From Serratia nematodiphila DZ0503SBS1 (lineage in GTDB: Bacteria; Pseudomonadota; Gammaproteobacteria; Enterobacterales; Enterobacteriaceae), in contig NZ_JPUX01000001.1 in NCBI RefSeq assembly GCF_000738675.1, forward strand, positions 4,030,001-4,094,000: 64,000 nucleotides of DNA, read 5' to 3'. The position numbers and the translations under genes are program-made. Below the pieces are notes generated by a model that had not been told where the DNA came from, made no database searches, and worked only from the letters and a program-made list of their open reading frames with translations. Positions 39,622 to 48,869 of this stretch are shown here, piece after piece (within the stretch, counting starts at the first letter, position 1; the number at the start of each line of letters is the position of its first letter).

Positions 39622-40386
39622 TCAGCCGCGCTGAATGGACACGCCGCCGTCCACCAGCATCGCGGTGCCGGTGACAAACGAGGAAGCGTCAGACGCCAAA
39701 TACAGCGCCGCCTGCGCGATCTCCTCCGGCATCGCCAGCCGCTTCAGCGCGTGCAGGTCGGCCACCTGCGCCAAGGCTTCCGGGGTATTGCTCATCTGCC
39801 GCCCCATCGCCGTATCGGTGCCTCCCGGCAGCAGCGCGTTCACCCGAATGCCGCGCCCGCCAAACTCCACCGCCAGCGCCTGCGTCAGGCCGATCAGCCC
39901 CGATTTGCCGGCCGCATAGGCCGCCGTGCCGGGAAACGCCGCGGTGTGGCCGACGAACGTGGAGGTGAAGATCACCGAGCCCGCGCCGCGCGCCAGCATG
40001 GCGGGAATTTGATGCCTGGCGCCGTAATAGGCGCTGGACAGGTTAGTTTCCAGCACCTCGCGCCATTCTGACGCGCTGAGCGCCAGCGACGACCCCAGCG
40101 GCCCCAACGTGCCGGCGTTGTTGAAGGCGATATCCAGGCCGCCGAATTCGTCGACCGCCGTCGCCGTCAGCCGTTCGGCGAAGGCTTCATCGCGCACGTC
40201 ACCCGCCACCGCCAATGCCCGGCCGCCCTCGCGCCGAATGTCCTCCACCAGCTCGGCCAACAGCGGCGCGCGCCGGGCGCCCAACACCAGCGCCGCCCCC
40301 TGCCGGGCGAACAGCAGCGCCGCCGCTTTGCCGATCCCCGAACTGGCGCCGCCGATCACCGCCACCTTGCCGTTTAATGCGTTCAT
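39622..40386 (-). CDS. Short-chain dehydrogenase/reductase
   Basis: A 254-residue classical SDR. Cofactor motif GGASSGIGKAAA, NNAG (FNNAGTLGPLG), catalytic Ser (SVIFTSTFVGH), and YxxxK (AAYAAGKSGLIGLTQA) are all present, and it ends with the family strand TGTAMLVDGGVSIQRG. The ARR after the second strand suggests NADP preference. Substrate is not deducible. It is convergent with the lipoprotein gene and transcribed alone. Confidence 0.9.
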   Translation of the reverse strand: MNALNGKVAVIGGASSGIGKAAALLFARQGAALVLGARRAPLLAELVEDIRREGGRALAVAGDVRDEAFAERLTATAVDEFGGLDIAFNNAGTLGPLGSSLALSASEWREVLETNLSSAYYGARHQIPAMLARGAGSVIFTSTFVGHTAAFPGTAAYAAGKSGLIGLTQALAVEFGGRGIRVNALLPGGTDTAMGRQMSNTPEALAQVADLHALKRLAMPEEIAQAALYLASDASSFVTGTAMLVDGGVSIQRG

Positions 40387-40471
40387 CGCTCATCCTCACG
40401 TTGTTTAAAGATCCTCAGTGTGAGGCAAGGTTCGACGCCGCGCTGGCCGCAAGCGGACATGCAATTGGCGC

Positions 40472-40500
40472 AATAAAAAAGGCGCTGCAAGCAGCGCCCC
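40472..40500 (-). terminator. Terminator of the carbohydrate ABC transporter operon
   Basis: Perfect stem ggcgctgc / gcagcgcc with a two-base loop; on the minus strand it is followed by TTTTTTATT, 25 bases past the last gene of the ABC operon. Confidence 0.9.
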
Positions 40501-40524
40501 GGCAACGCGGATCCGACGGCGAAC

Positions 40525-41445
40525 TCACGGTTTGGCCGCGTATTTCTCCTGATTGGCCGGCGTCACCAACTCGAACGGGATCCAGTAATACGGCTCAAGC
40601 TTTTCACCGTTGATCATGCGCTGCGCCACATCGACCGAGGCTTTGCCCTGCCCGATCGCGTCCTGGAACACCGTGACCTGCATCTTGCCGGAGGCCAGCG
40701 CCTTGAGGCCGTCCGGCGTGGCGTCGATGCCGCCGATCAGCACTTTCTTGTCCGCCTTGCCCGCCTGCTGCAGCGCCATGATCGCGCCGATCGCCATCTC
40801 GTCGTTGTTGGCGGCGACGATGTCGATCGCTTCGCCGTTGGTCAGCCAGTTCATCATCAGATCCATGCCTTCACTGCGTGAATAGTTGGCGCTCTGCTTC
40901 TGCACCACCTTCATGTTCGGGTACTTGGCCACCACCTGCTCCACGTCTTTGGTGCGCTGCAGAGCGCCGGCGTCGGTCAGGTTGCCGATCATCACCGCCA
41001 CGTTGCCCTGATAGTTGGCCAGCCGCGCCAATTCCTCCATTTGCAGCGTGCCGGACTCCCGCTCGTCGGAGCCGACGAATACCACGCCCTGAGGCAGTTT
41101 GGCGTCCCCCGGCGTGCGGTTCACGTACACCAGCGGCACGCCGGCGGCCTGCACCATTTTGGTCATCACCGGCGTGCTGGCCGAGTTGACCGGATCGACG
41201 ATAATCGCGTCCACCCCGGCGCTGATAAAACTCTGCACCTGGTCGGTCTGGCGGCCGACGTCGCCGCGCGCGTCCTCGAACTGCACGGTAATGCCGCGCG
41301 CCTTGGCCTCCTTGTCGATCGCCTGGCGGATAATGGTGAGGAAGTTCTGGTCGAAATAGGCCATCGATACGCCGATGGTTTGCGCCAATGCCGGGGTGGA
41401 CGCACACAGCGCCACCGCCAGCCACAGCCCTTTCAGGTAATTCAT
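40525..41445 (-). CDS. Sugar/polyol ABC transporter, second periplasmic binding protein
   Basis: A 306-residue protein with a signal peptide (WLAVALCASTPALA-QT). Periplasmic binding protein type I fold: IGVSMAYFDQNFLTIIRQAIDKEAKARGITVQFEDARGD, VDAIIVDPVNSAS, NNDEMAIGAIMALQQAG. It is a close paralogue of the first binding protein (44125), sharing the FxxNFLTIxRQ start and the DAxGQGKASVD region; both resemble inositol-type binding proteins (IbpA). It is the last gene of the operon, 63 bases after the permease. Confidence 0.88.
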   Translation of the reverse strand: MNYLKGLWLAVALCASTPALAQTIGVSMAYFDQNFLTIIRQAIDKEAKARGITVQFEDARGDVGRQTDQVQSFISAGVDAIIVDPVNSASTPVMTKMVQAAGVPLVYVNRTPGDAKLPQGVVFVGSDERESGTLQMEELARLANYQGNVAVMIGNLTDAGALQRTKDVEQVVAKYPNMKVVQKQSANYSRSEGMDLMMNWLTNGEAIDIVAANNDEMAIGAIMALQQAGKADKKVLIGGIDATPDGLKALASGKMQVTVFQDAIGQGKASVDVAQRMINGEKLEPYYWIPFELVTPANQEKYAAKP

Positions 41446-41508
41446 GATGTGCCCCCCGGTAAAAAAACACCGCCGGCCAACCTTGGCGCCGGCGGCAATT
41501 CACGGCAA

Positions 41509-42549
41509 TCAGTGTTTCTTGCGGTTGCGACGCATGTCGATCGACACGGCGGCGACGATAATCACGCCTTTGATGATGTCCTGAATGTAAGAATCGACGC
41601 CGATAAAGGTGAAGCCGCTTTTGATCAGGCCGAGGATCACCGCGCCGATCAGCGTGCCGGTGATGCGCCCGACGCCGCCCATCAGGCTGCTGCCGCCGAT
41701 CACCGCCGCGGCGATGGCGTCCAGCTCGTACGACATCCCCATGCTCGACTGGCCGCTGCTGACGCGCGCCGCCAGCACCACGCCCGCCAGCCCCGCCAAC
41801 CCGCCGGCGATGGTGTAAACCGTCACCAGATATTTGTTGACGTTGATGCCGGACACCCGCGCCGAGGTCATGTTGCCGCCGATGGCGTAGATGTATTTGC
41901 CATAGCGGGTGTGTTTGAGCGCGATATGGAAGATCACCGCAATCACCAGGAAGATGATCACCGGCATCGCGCCCTGGCCGATTGACGTGAAGCCGTCCGA
42001 CAGGAAGCTGACCGGGTTACCCTTGGTGTAGTACTGCGCCAGACCGCGCGCCGATACCATCATCCCCAGCGTAGCGATGAACGGCGGAATGCCGGTGCGG
42101 GTGATCAGGAAGCCGTTGATAAAGCCGCAGACAATGCCCACCCCAATCCCCGCGCCGATCGGGATCGCCGCCGGCAGATCGAGCAGCCCCGGGTACATCG
42201 GCGAAATGCTGTCCGAGGTCTGCGCCAGGCTGGCCGCCACCACCGCAGTCAGCGCAATCAGCGAACCGGAGGAGAGATCGATGCCGGTGGTGATGATCAC
42301 CTGGGTGACGCCCACCGCGATGATGCCGATGATCGCCACCTGCAGCACGATCAGCAGCAGGCGGTTCGGGTTCAGCAGGAACGACTGATCGCGCATGTAC
42401 CAGCCGAGGATTTCGAAGACCAGCGCGATGCCGAGCATCACGATGAAGATGCCGGTATCCTTCGGCATTTTGCCTCTCAGCCCGGAGAACAGCGTTCCCT
42501 TGCTCGTTGAATCGGCGGAGAGCGGCTTCTCAATCTTTACGTTACTCAT
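41509..42549 (-). CDS. Sugar/polyol ABC transporter permease (RbsC family)
   Basis: A 346-residue inner-membrane protein with about ten helices. It shows the family signature FIATLGMMVSARGLAQYYTKGNPVS and the ATPase-contact loop RYGKYIYAIGGNMTSARVSGINV, then SYELDAIAAAVIGGSSLMGGVGRITGTLIGA. ATG 42549 follows AAGGGTGA; the frame is open to a GTG at 42558. It forms the channel with the ATPase encoded 15 bases upstream. Confidence 0.94.
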   Translation of the reverse strand: MSNVKIEKPLSADSTSKGTLFSGLRGKMPKDTGIFIVMLGIALVFEILGWYMRDQSFLLNPNRLLLIVLQVAIIGIIAVGVTQVIITTGIDLSSGSLIALTAVVAASLAQTSDSISPMYPGLLDLPAAIPIGAGIGVGIVCGFINGFLITRTGIPPFIATLGMMVSARGLAQYYTKGNPVSFLSDGFTSIGQGAMPVIIFLVIAVIFHIALKHTRYGKYIYAIGGNMTSARVSGINVNKYLVTVYTIAGGLAGLAGVVLAARVSSGQSSMGMSYELDAIAAAVIGGSSLMGGVGRITGTLIGAVILGLIKSGFTFIGVDSYIQDIIKGVIIVAAVSIDMRRNRKKH

Positions 42550-42564
42550 GATGTTCACCCTTCG

Positions 42565-44049
42565 TTATTCTGAGGCCAGCGCCAGGATCTTTTCCTGGTC
42601 CGCGTCGTCTTTGTCCAAAATGCCGGTGATGCGGCCGCCGTGCATCACCATCACCCGGTCGCTCATGCCGAGGATCTCCGGCAGCTCGGAGGAGACCAGA
42701 ATGATGGCGACGCCGCGGTTGGCCAGCTCGCTGATCAGGCGGTAGATTTCCGCTTTGGCTCCCACGTCGATGCCGCGCGTCGGTTCGTCGAGGATCAGGA
42801 TTTTCGGCTGCGCCAGCAGCCAGCGCGCAATCAGCACCTTCTGTTGGTTGCCGCCGCTGAGGTTATTGATGATCTGATCCATGGTCGGCGTTTTGATGTT
42901 GAGCTTTTTGATCTGATCCATGCAGTCTTTGGCCATCTGCACGTGGCTGACGAAACCGTTCTTGCCGATGTATTCCGACAGGTTGACGATGCTCATGTTC
43001 TCGACCACCGACAGCACCAAAAACAGGCCGGATTTTTTGCGGTCTTCGGTGAGGAAGGCCAACCCGCTCTCGATCGCCTTCGCCGGGGAATCGACCTTCA
43101 CCGCCTGGCCCTCGATAAAGATCTCGCCGCCGTCCGCCGGGTGCATGCCGAACAGGCTTTCCATCACTTCGCTGCGCCCGGCGCCCACCAGCCCGGCGAC
43201 GCCGAGGATCTCGCCGCGTTTGACGCTGAACGACACGTCGTGGAACCAGCCGCTGCGGCGCAGCCCCGCCACCCGCAGCACTTCCTCGCCGATGTTGTTG
43301 TTGAATTTGGGGAACATCTGCGTCAGTTCACGCCCCACCATCATGGTGATCAGCGACTGCTTGGTCAGATTTTCGGTTTTGTCGCAGGCGATGAAGGTGC
43401 CGTCGCGGAAAATGCTCACTTCGTCGGTGATGGCGAAGATCTCGTCCATCTTGTGGCTGATATAGATGATGCCTTTGCCCTGCTCGCGCAGTTCGCGGAT
43501 GATGGCGAACAGGTGCACCACTTCACCTTCGGTCAGCGCCGAGGTCGGTTCGTCCATGATCAATACGTCGGCGTTGTAGGACACCGCCTTGGCGATCTCC
43601 ACCATCTGCTGGTTGGCGATGCTCAGTTCGCCCACCAGCGTGTCCGGCTGCAGTTTGATGTTCAGCCGCGCCAGCAGCTCGCGGGTGTTCTCGTTCAGCT
43701 GCTCGTGGTTGACGAACCCCAGCCGCGCCGGCTCGCGCCCCAGCCAGATGTTTTCCGCTACCGTCATATAAGGCACCAGGTTCAGCTCCTGGTGGATCAT
43801 GGAAATGCCCGAATGCAGCGCCTGCAGCGTGTCGCTGAAGGTGACCGGCCGGCCTTTGATTTTTATCGAGCCTTCATCCGGGTGGTAGATGCCGATCAGG
43901 CATTTCATCAGCGTCGATTTGCCTGCGCCGTTTTCCCCCATCAGCGCGTGCACGCTGCCGGGTTTGATTTTAATCGAGACCTTATCCAGCGCTTTGACGC
44001 CGGGGAACTGCTTGCTGATGCCTTCGGCCTCAAGAACATAAGGGTACAT
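42565..44049 (-). CDS. Sugar/polyol ABC transporter ATPase (RbsA/MglA type, two NBDs)
   Basis: A 494-residue double nucleotide-binding protein. First domain: Walker A GENGAGKSTLMKCLIG, Walker B VLIMDEPTSALT; second: signature LSGGNQQKVLIARWLL and Walker B ILILDEPTRGID. The second Walker A is the degenerate GLVGAGRSEVMESLFG normal for this family. ATG 44049 has GGAGGT seven bases upstream; the extension to 44121 is rejected. It overlaps no neighbour and stands between the first binding protein and the permease. Confidence 0.95.
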   Translation of the reverse strand: MYPYVLEAEGISKQFPGVKALDKVSIKIKPGSVHALMGENGAGKSTLMKCLIGIYHPDEGSIKIKGRPVTFSDTLQALHSGISMIHQELNLVPYMTVAENIWLGREPARLGFVNHEQLNENTRELLARLNIKLQPDTLVGELSIANQQMVEIAKAVSYNADVLIMDEPTSALTEGEVVHLFAIIRELREQGKGIIYISHKMDEIFAITDEVSIFRDGTFIACDKTENLTKQSLITMMVGRELTQMFPKFNNNIGEEVLRVAGLRRSGWFHDVSFSVKRGEILGVAGLVGAGRSEVMESLFGMHPADGGEIFIEGQAVKVDSPAKAIESGLAFLTEDRKKSGLFLVLSVVENMSIVNLSEYIGKNGFVSHVQMAKDCMDQIKKLNIKTPTMDQIINNLSGGNQQKVLIARWLLAQPKILILDEPTRGIDVGAKAEIYRLISELANRGVAIILVSSELPEILGMSDRVMVMHGGRITGILDKDDADQEKILALASE

Positions 44050-44124
44050 ACCGCTTACCTCCGCACTGACCCACGTTTTCCGCCGCGCTCGCCCCACACC
44101 GGCGCCCGCGGCGGGCTTCAAGGC

Positions 44125-45054
44125 TTATTTCTTGTTTTTATCGGCGAATTGCTGGTAATTGGCCTGGGTGATCAGCTGGTAAGGGATCAGCACGTTGCTC
44201 TCCACTTTCTCGCCTTTCACCAGTTGAACGGCGGTCTGCACCGCGCCCTCGCCCTGGCCTTTGGCGTCCTGGAATACGCTCAGCGCCAGATCGCCCTTCT
44301 TGATGAACTCCAGCGCGTCCGGCGTGCCGTCAACGCCGGCCACCAGCACGCCGGATTTCTTGGCTTGCTTCAGCGCCAAAATAGCGCCGATGGCCATTTC
44401 GTCATTGTTGGAAGCGATGGCGTCGATCTGCTGGCCGGACAAAATCCAGTCGGTGGTGACGTCCACCGCCTCTTTGCGGAAGAACTTGGCGGTTTGCTTG
44501 TCGACTATTTTGATGCCGGGGTAGTTGGCCGCCACCTCTTCCACGCCACGGGTGCGGTCCCGCGTGGCTTCACTCGACAGCTCGCCCATCAGGATCATCA
44601 CGTTGCCCTTGCCGTTCATCAGCTTGGCCAACGCTTCCATCTGCAGTTTGCCGGCCAGCTTGGAATCGGAGCCGACGTAGGCCATGCCGGCCGGGAGCGC
44701 CACTTCCGGCTTGCGGTTGACGAACACCAGCGGGATCTTGGCGTTCTCGGCCAGTTTGATCATCGGCTTGACGCCCTGGGTATCCACCGGGTTGAGGATG
44801 ATGGCGTCGACGCCCTGGCTGACGAAGTTTTCGATTTGTTGAATTTGCTGCGCGATGTCGCCCTTGGCGTCTTCGAACTGGCCGCTGACGTTGCCGTCGG
44901 CCTTCATTTTGCTTTGCATCGACTGGCGCAGAATGGTGAGGAAGTTGTCATCGAAGTAAGCCATGGAAACGCCGATCTTGATGTCTTTCGCCAACACGCT
45001 GGCCGGCAGCATGCACATCAGTACCGAGGCGGCGATCAATTTCTTCAGCTTCAT
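44125..45054 (-). CDS. Sugar/polyol ABC transporter, first periplasmic binding protein
   Basis: A 309-residue protein with signal peptide MKLKKLIAASVLMCMLPASVLA. The type I binding-protein fold is clear: IKIGVSMAYFDDNFLTILRQSM, FVSQGVDAIILNPVDTQGVKPMI, VFVNRKPE, NNDEMAIGAILALKQA, VAGVDGTPDALEFIKKGDLALSVFQDAKGQG. The pattern is like inositol-binding IbpA proteins, so a cyclitol or pentose is a fair guess. First gene of the operon; a 31-base inverted repeat lies upstream. Confidence 0.93.
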   Translation of the reverse strand: MKLKKLIAASVLMCMLPASVLAKDIKIGVSMAYFDDNFLTILRQSMQSKMKADGNVSGQFEDAKGDIAQQIQQIENFVSQGVDAIILNPVDTQGVKPMIKLAENAKIPLVFVNRKPEVALPAGMAYVGSDSKLAGKLQMEALAKLMNGKGNVMILMGELSSEATRDRTRGVEEVAANYPGIKIVDKQTAKFFRKEAVDVTTDWILSGQQIDAIASNNDEMAIGAILALKQAKKSGVLVAGVDGTPDALEFIKKGDLALSVFQDAKGQGEGAVQTAVQLVKGEKVESNVLIPYQLITQANYQQFADKNKK

Positions 45055-45538
45055 GTTCGTTACCCTTTAATCGTTAGAATGAAGAGGTCTGTTGGTTGAC
45101 AGCTAATGAAAAATATTTTTTACATTCAAACAACAATACGGTCGGTGTTATCCCTTTGATACGGCGAAATTACCGCGTTATCGCCGTATTAAGGCCGTGA
45201 ACAAAATGGTGATCGATATCTCAAAATAGATTAAAAACAATCAATTGAAATAAACCCCTGGTGGAACAAGCCGCGTCTTCGCCGCTTTTTTAAATGTTTA
45301 TTTCATAATTTAGACTATTGAAACTTTTTAACCCAAACAAGCGAAACATGCGTTTTGGAATGGCTTATTAACAAAAACATGACACGGATCTAACAAATGA
45401 AATGAAAGCCGCCCGCGAGCGTTCCCCTTTCGTGCGCCGGCAAAAACTGCGAGCGGGCACGCAGTTTGCGGTTTCTGCGTTTCCCGACCATCCTTACTCG
45501 GCAATAATGGACATATCCCTATCTCAGGAGGACCTGAC
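45055..45538. promoter_or_regulatory. Divergent promoter region with 31-bp inverted repeat
   Basis: This 484-base gap between the ABC operon and the aldolase gene contains perfect nine-base arms ATACGGCGA (45159-45167) and TCGCCGTAT (45181-45189) separated by 13 bases. It may be an operator of the shared regulator. The zone 45220-45400 is AT-rich. No regulator gene or other gene is seen here. Confidence 0.5.
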
Positions 45539-46381
45539 ATGCAGCTCAGCAGTAAGGTGCGGATGAACCGCCTGTTCAACAACGGCAAGTGCCTGGATGT
45601 GGCGATCGATCACGGCATCGCCAACGAACCGGATTTTTTAATCGGGCTGGAAGATATCGAACGGGTGATGGGCAACCTGATCGCCGCGCGCCCCGACGCG
45701 ATTCAGGTCAACTACGGGCAGGCGGATCTGCTGCAGCGCGCGCCGCAGCGCGAAAAACCGGCGCTGGTGATGCGCACCGACGTCGGCAACGCCTATAACG
45801 CCGCACGCCACCGCGAAATGTGGGCGGTGCTGCACAACCCGGAAGCGCCGATCCTGGCCGCGCTGCAAATGGACGCCGCCGCGGTGGTGGTCAACCTCTA
45901 TATGATCCCGGATGAACCCGGCATTTTCCGCCAGTGCGTAGAAAACATCGGCCGCCTGCGCCACGCCTGCGATCGCTACGCCATGCCGCTAATGATCGAA
46001 CCGCTGGTGATGGCCCCGGCCGGCCAGGGCGCCGCCTACGGATCGCTGGGTGACGTGGAGAAAATCGTGCCGCTGGTGCGGCTGGCGCGCGAGCTGGGCG
46101 CCGACATCATCAAGGCCGATCCGACCGATCGGGTGGAAGATTTCCACCGCGTGGTGGAAGCGGCGCGCTGCCCGACGCTGGTGCGCGGCGGCGGCAAGGG
46201 AGAGCTGGGCCCGGTGCTGGAGAAATCCGCCGCGCTGATGGCCCAGGGCGCCTCCGGCATGGTCTATGGCCGCAACGTCTATCAACACAGTAATCCTTCG
46301 CAGGTGGTGCGCGCCCTGATGGCGATCATCCACCAGGGCGCCAGCGGCCAACAGGCGCTGGAGATCTATCACCAGCAGTAA
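45539..46381 (+). CDS. Class I aldolase of the DeoC/FbaB-LsrF family
   Basis: A 280-residue TIM-barrel Schiff-base aldolase. The start MNRLFNNGKCLDVAIDHGIANEPDFLIGLEDIERVM and the lysine strand ADIIKADPTDRVEDFHRVVEAARCPTLVRGGGKGELGPVLEKSAALMAQGASGMVYGRNVYQH match FbaB/LsrF-type enzymes; Lys in DIIKADPT is the expected Schiff-base residue. It is divergent from the ABC operon and preceded by AGGAGG. It probably cleaves or builds a phosphorylated sugar delivered by that transporter. Confidence 0.87.
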   Translation: MQLSSKVRMNRLFNNGKCLDVAIDHGIANEPDFLIGLEDIERVMGNLIAARPDAIQVNYGQADLLQRAPQREKPALVMRTDVGNAYNAARHREMWAVLHNPEAPILAALQMDAAAVVVNLYMIPDEPGIFRQCVENIGRLRHACDRYAMPLMIEPLVMAPAGQGAAYGSLGDVEKIVPLVRLARELGADIIKADPTDRVEDFHRVVEAARCPTLVRGGGKGELGPVLEKSAALMAQGASGMVYGRNVYQHSNPSQVVRALMAIIHQGASGQQALEIYHQQ

Positions 46382-46506
46382 CCCGCTTTTGTAACTAAAA
46401 TAACCCCTCCGCCCCCCGGCAGCGTGCTATAACCTGCTGCCGGTAACTGCAGCTTGCCGCATTCCTCGCTAGAATACGCCGTGATATCGCCATTCGGAGA
46501 ACCGCC

Positions 46507-48120
46507 ATGCCAAAACAACGGGTGCCGCTCAAGCTGAGCACCTCCATCACGCTGATGGTGTCCGCCATCATCGCTTCGGTGCTGCTGGTGGTGTTCGCGC
46601 TGTTTTTCGTGCAGATGAGCCGCGAGGGGCAAGATCAGCTGCAGCAGAAAGCCATCGCCGTCGCCAACACGCTGGCGCTCTCCAACACCGTGATCGACGG
46701 CCTGCAGCGGCGCGATCACAGCGGCGCCATTCAGCGCTTCGCCGAGCAGGTGCGCCATCAAAACGAGCTGCTGTTCGTGGTGGTGGTGGATATGCAGGGC
46801 ATCCGCTATTCGCACCCTAAACCCTGGCTGATCGGCAAGCATTTTATCGGCGACGATCTGGCGCCCGCGCTGCAAGGCAACGTCAACAGCGCCATCAACC
46901 GCGGCACGCTGGCTCCGGCGCTGCGGGTGTTCGTGCCGGTGTATGACGATCAGAAAAAACAAATCGGCGTGGTGGCGCTCGGCATCGCGCTGGACACCGT
47001 GCAGCGGGTGGTGGCGGAAAGCCGATGGATCATCTATTGGACCATCGCCTTCGCCGCCCTGGTCGGCAGCCTGGGCACCTTTTTCCTGGTCTCTGCGCTC
47101 AAACGCATCATGCTGGGTTTCGAGCCCTACGAAATCTCCAACCTGTTCGAACAGCGCAACGCCATGCTGCAATCGATTAAAGAAGGCGTGATCGCGGTCG
47201 ATAATGAATCCCGCATCACCATCGTCAATGACGAAGCCAAGCGCCTGCTGCGCCAGAGCGGGCCGGTGGAAAACCTGCTGCGGGAAGCCGCCAGCAAGCA
47301 TTGGCCGGCGCAGCTGCATCTGGCGGAGGTGCTGGCCAGCGGCGAACCGCTGCGCGATCGGCAGATCAGCTTCAACGGCAGCGAACTGCTGACCAATACC
47401 GTGCCGGTGATCGTCAACGGCCAGGTGACCGGCGCCATCGCCACCTTCCGCGACAAGACCGAGATCAGCCGCCTGCTGCAGCGGTTGAGCGGCATGGCGC
47501 ACTACGCCGACGCCCTGCGGGTGCAGTCGCACGAATTTATGAACAAGCTGCATGTGATACTCGGCATGCTGCATATGAAGGCCTATCAGCAGTTGGAAAA
47601 CTACATCATCAACACCGCCAGCAACTACCAGGAAGAGATCGGCGCGCTGCTGCGCAAGATCCATTCGCCGGAGGTGGCGGGCTTCTTCATCGGCAAGATC
47701 AGCCGTGCCCACGAGGCCGGCATCGAACTGACCATCGAGGAAACCAGCCTGCTGCCGGAAACCGACGATGCGGAAACCACCCACGTGCTGATCAGCGTGC
47801 TCGGCAACCTGATCGAAAACGCCATCGACGCCATCGACGGCGTTGAGGGCCACGAGATCGGCCTGAGCTTCCATCATCACGACGATCAATTACACTGTAT
47901 CGTCAGCGACGACGGCCCCGGCATCGATCCGGCGATCGGCGCGCGTATCTTCGAACACGGATTTTCCACCAAGGGAACGGGACGCGGCATCGGCCTGGCG
48001 CTGATCCGCAGCCATCTGGAGAAACTGGGCGGCAGCATCGATTTCGAATCCGAACCGGGCGAGCTGACCCAATTTTTCGTGCACCTTCCCTATCAGGCCA
48101 AGAGCAGAGCCCATGATTAA
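46507..48120 (+). CDS. dcuS: Sensor histidine kinase DcuS (C4-dicarboxylate/fumarate sensor)
   Basis: A 537-residue membrane kinase of the CitA/DcuS type. Two transmembrane helices (about residues 14-38 and 175-200) flank a periplasmic PAS domain with RYSHPKPWLIGKHF and ALRVFVPVYDDQKKQIGVVALGI. A cytoplasmic PAS (EPYEISNLFEQRNAMLQSIKEGVIAVDNESRITIVNDEAKRLL) follows, then the H-box VQSHEFMNKLHVILGMLHMKAY with the phosphorylated His, and ATP-binding motifs GNLIENAIDAIDG, DDGPGI and GTGRGIGLAL. Very close to E. coli DcuS in architecture. It overlaps dcuR by eight bases. It responds to fumarate and succinate. Confidence 0.93.
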   Translation: MPKQRVPLKLSTSITLMVSAIIASVLLVVFALFFVQMSREGQDQLQQKAIAVANTLALSNTVIDGLQRRDHSGAIQRFAEQVRHQNELLFVVVVDMQGIRYSHPKPWLIGKHFIGDDLAPALQGNVNSAINRGTLAPALRVFVPVYDDQKKQIGVVALGIALDTVQRVVAESRWIIYWTIAFAALVGSLGTFFLVSALKRIMLGFEPYEISNLFEQRNAMLQSIKEGVIAVDNESRITIVNDEAKRLLRQSGPVENLLREAASKHWPAQLHLAEVLASGEPLRDRQISFNGSELLTNTVPVIVNGQVTGAIATFRDKTEISRLLQRLSGMAHYADALRVQSHEFMNKLHVILGMLHMKAYQQLENYIINTASNYQEEIGALLRKIHSPEVAGFFIGKISRAHEAGIELTIEETSLLPETDDAETTHVLISVLGNLIENAIDAIDGVEGHEIGLSFHHHDDQLHCIVSDDGPGIDPAIGARIFEHGFSTKGTGRGIGLALIRSHLEKLGGSIDFESEPGELTQFFVHLPYQAKSRAHD

Positions 48121-48832
48121 CGTACTGATTGTCGACGACGACCCGATGGTGGCGGAGCTGAATAAATACTACCTGAGCCAGGTCGGCGGTTTTCACTGCC
48201 AGGCGACGGTCGCCACCCTGAGCCAGGCGCGCGCCCTGCTGGCCGATACCAGCGTCAGCATCGATCTGGTGTTGCTGGATATCTACATGCAGCAGGAGAA
48301 TGGGCTGGATCTGCTGCCCGGCCTGCGCGAGCTCGGCGAAAAGACCGATGTGATCATCATCTCCTCCGCCAGCGACGTGAACACGGTGCAAAAAGCGCTG
48401 CACTACGGCGTGGTGGATTATCTGATCAAGCCGTTCCAGTTCAGCCGCTTCAAGGAGGCACTGAGCCACTACCGGCAACAGTCACAGCTCTTGGAGCAAC
48501 GCGAGTTTTCGCAGGCCGACGTCGACAGCCTGTTGCGCCGCCAGCCCGGCGGCCAGGAAAGCAAAAAGCTGCCGAAGGGCCTGACCAGCATCACCCTGAG
48601 CACGGTGTGCGAGTGGATCGAACAACAGCACGACAGCGAATTCTCTACCGATAATCTGGCCAACGCCATTGGCATTTCGCGGGTGTCCTGCCGCAAGTAC
48701 CTCATCTATCTGGCGGAAAGCGGTATCCTCGGCACCCGTATTCTGTACGGCGCCACCGGCCGGCCGGTCTATCTGTATCAGCTGAAACCGGACGCGATCG
48801 CCATGCTGAAAGAGCATTGCCGCCCGGCCTAA
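48113..48832 (+). CDS. dcuR: Response regulator DcuR
   Basis: A 239-residue two-domain regulator. The receiver (1-120) has the acidic pocket MINVLIVDDDPMVAEL, the phospho-acceptor Asp in LVLLDIYMQQENGLDLLP, and the conserved lysine in YLIKPFQFSRFKEAL. The C-terminal helix-turn-helix is STDNLANAIGISRVSCRKYLIYLAESGILG with the DcuR/CitB tail GRPVYLYQLKP. It completes the fumarate-sensing pair; usual targets are dctA, dcuB and fumarate reductase genes. Confidence 0.93.
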   Translation: MINVLIVDDDPMVAELNKYYLSQVGGFHCQATVATLSQARALLADTSVSIDLVLLDIYMQQENGLDLLPGLRELGEKTDVIIISSASDVNTVQKALHYGVVDYLIKPFQFSRFKEALSHYRQQSQLLEQREFSQADVDSLLRRQPGGQESKKLPKGLTSITLSTVCEWIEQQHDSEFSTDNLANAIGISRVSCRKYLIYLAESGILGTRILYGATGRPVYLYQLKPDAIAMLKEHCRPA

Positions 48833-48835
48833 ACG

Positions 48836-48863
48836 ACGTCGGGCGCAGAAAGCGCCCGGACGT
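48836..48863. terminator. Hairpin between dcuR and the secreted-protein gene
   Basis: Stem acgtc-gggcgc / gcgccc-(g)-gacgt with a five-base loop, between convergent genes. T runs are weak on both sides, so it is a probable rather than certain terminator. Confidence 0.55.
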
Positions 48864-48869
48864 TGAAGG

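Noticed and set aside
42640..45099. An 819-residue open frame on the plus strand through the ABC operon
   Set aside because: It is opposite three well-identified transporter genes; the histidine/arginine/leucine-rich composition is typical of antisense frames in high-GC DNA.
46369..47889. A 506-residue minus-strand frame over dcuS
   Set aside because: dcuS is unambiguous on the other strand and this frame has no motif or ribosome site.
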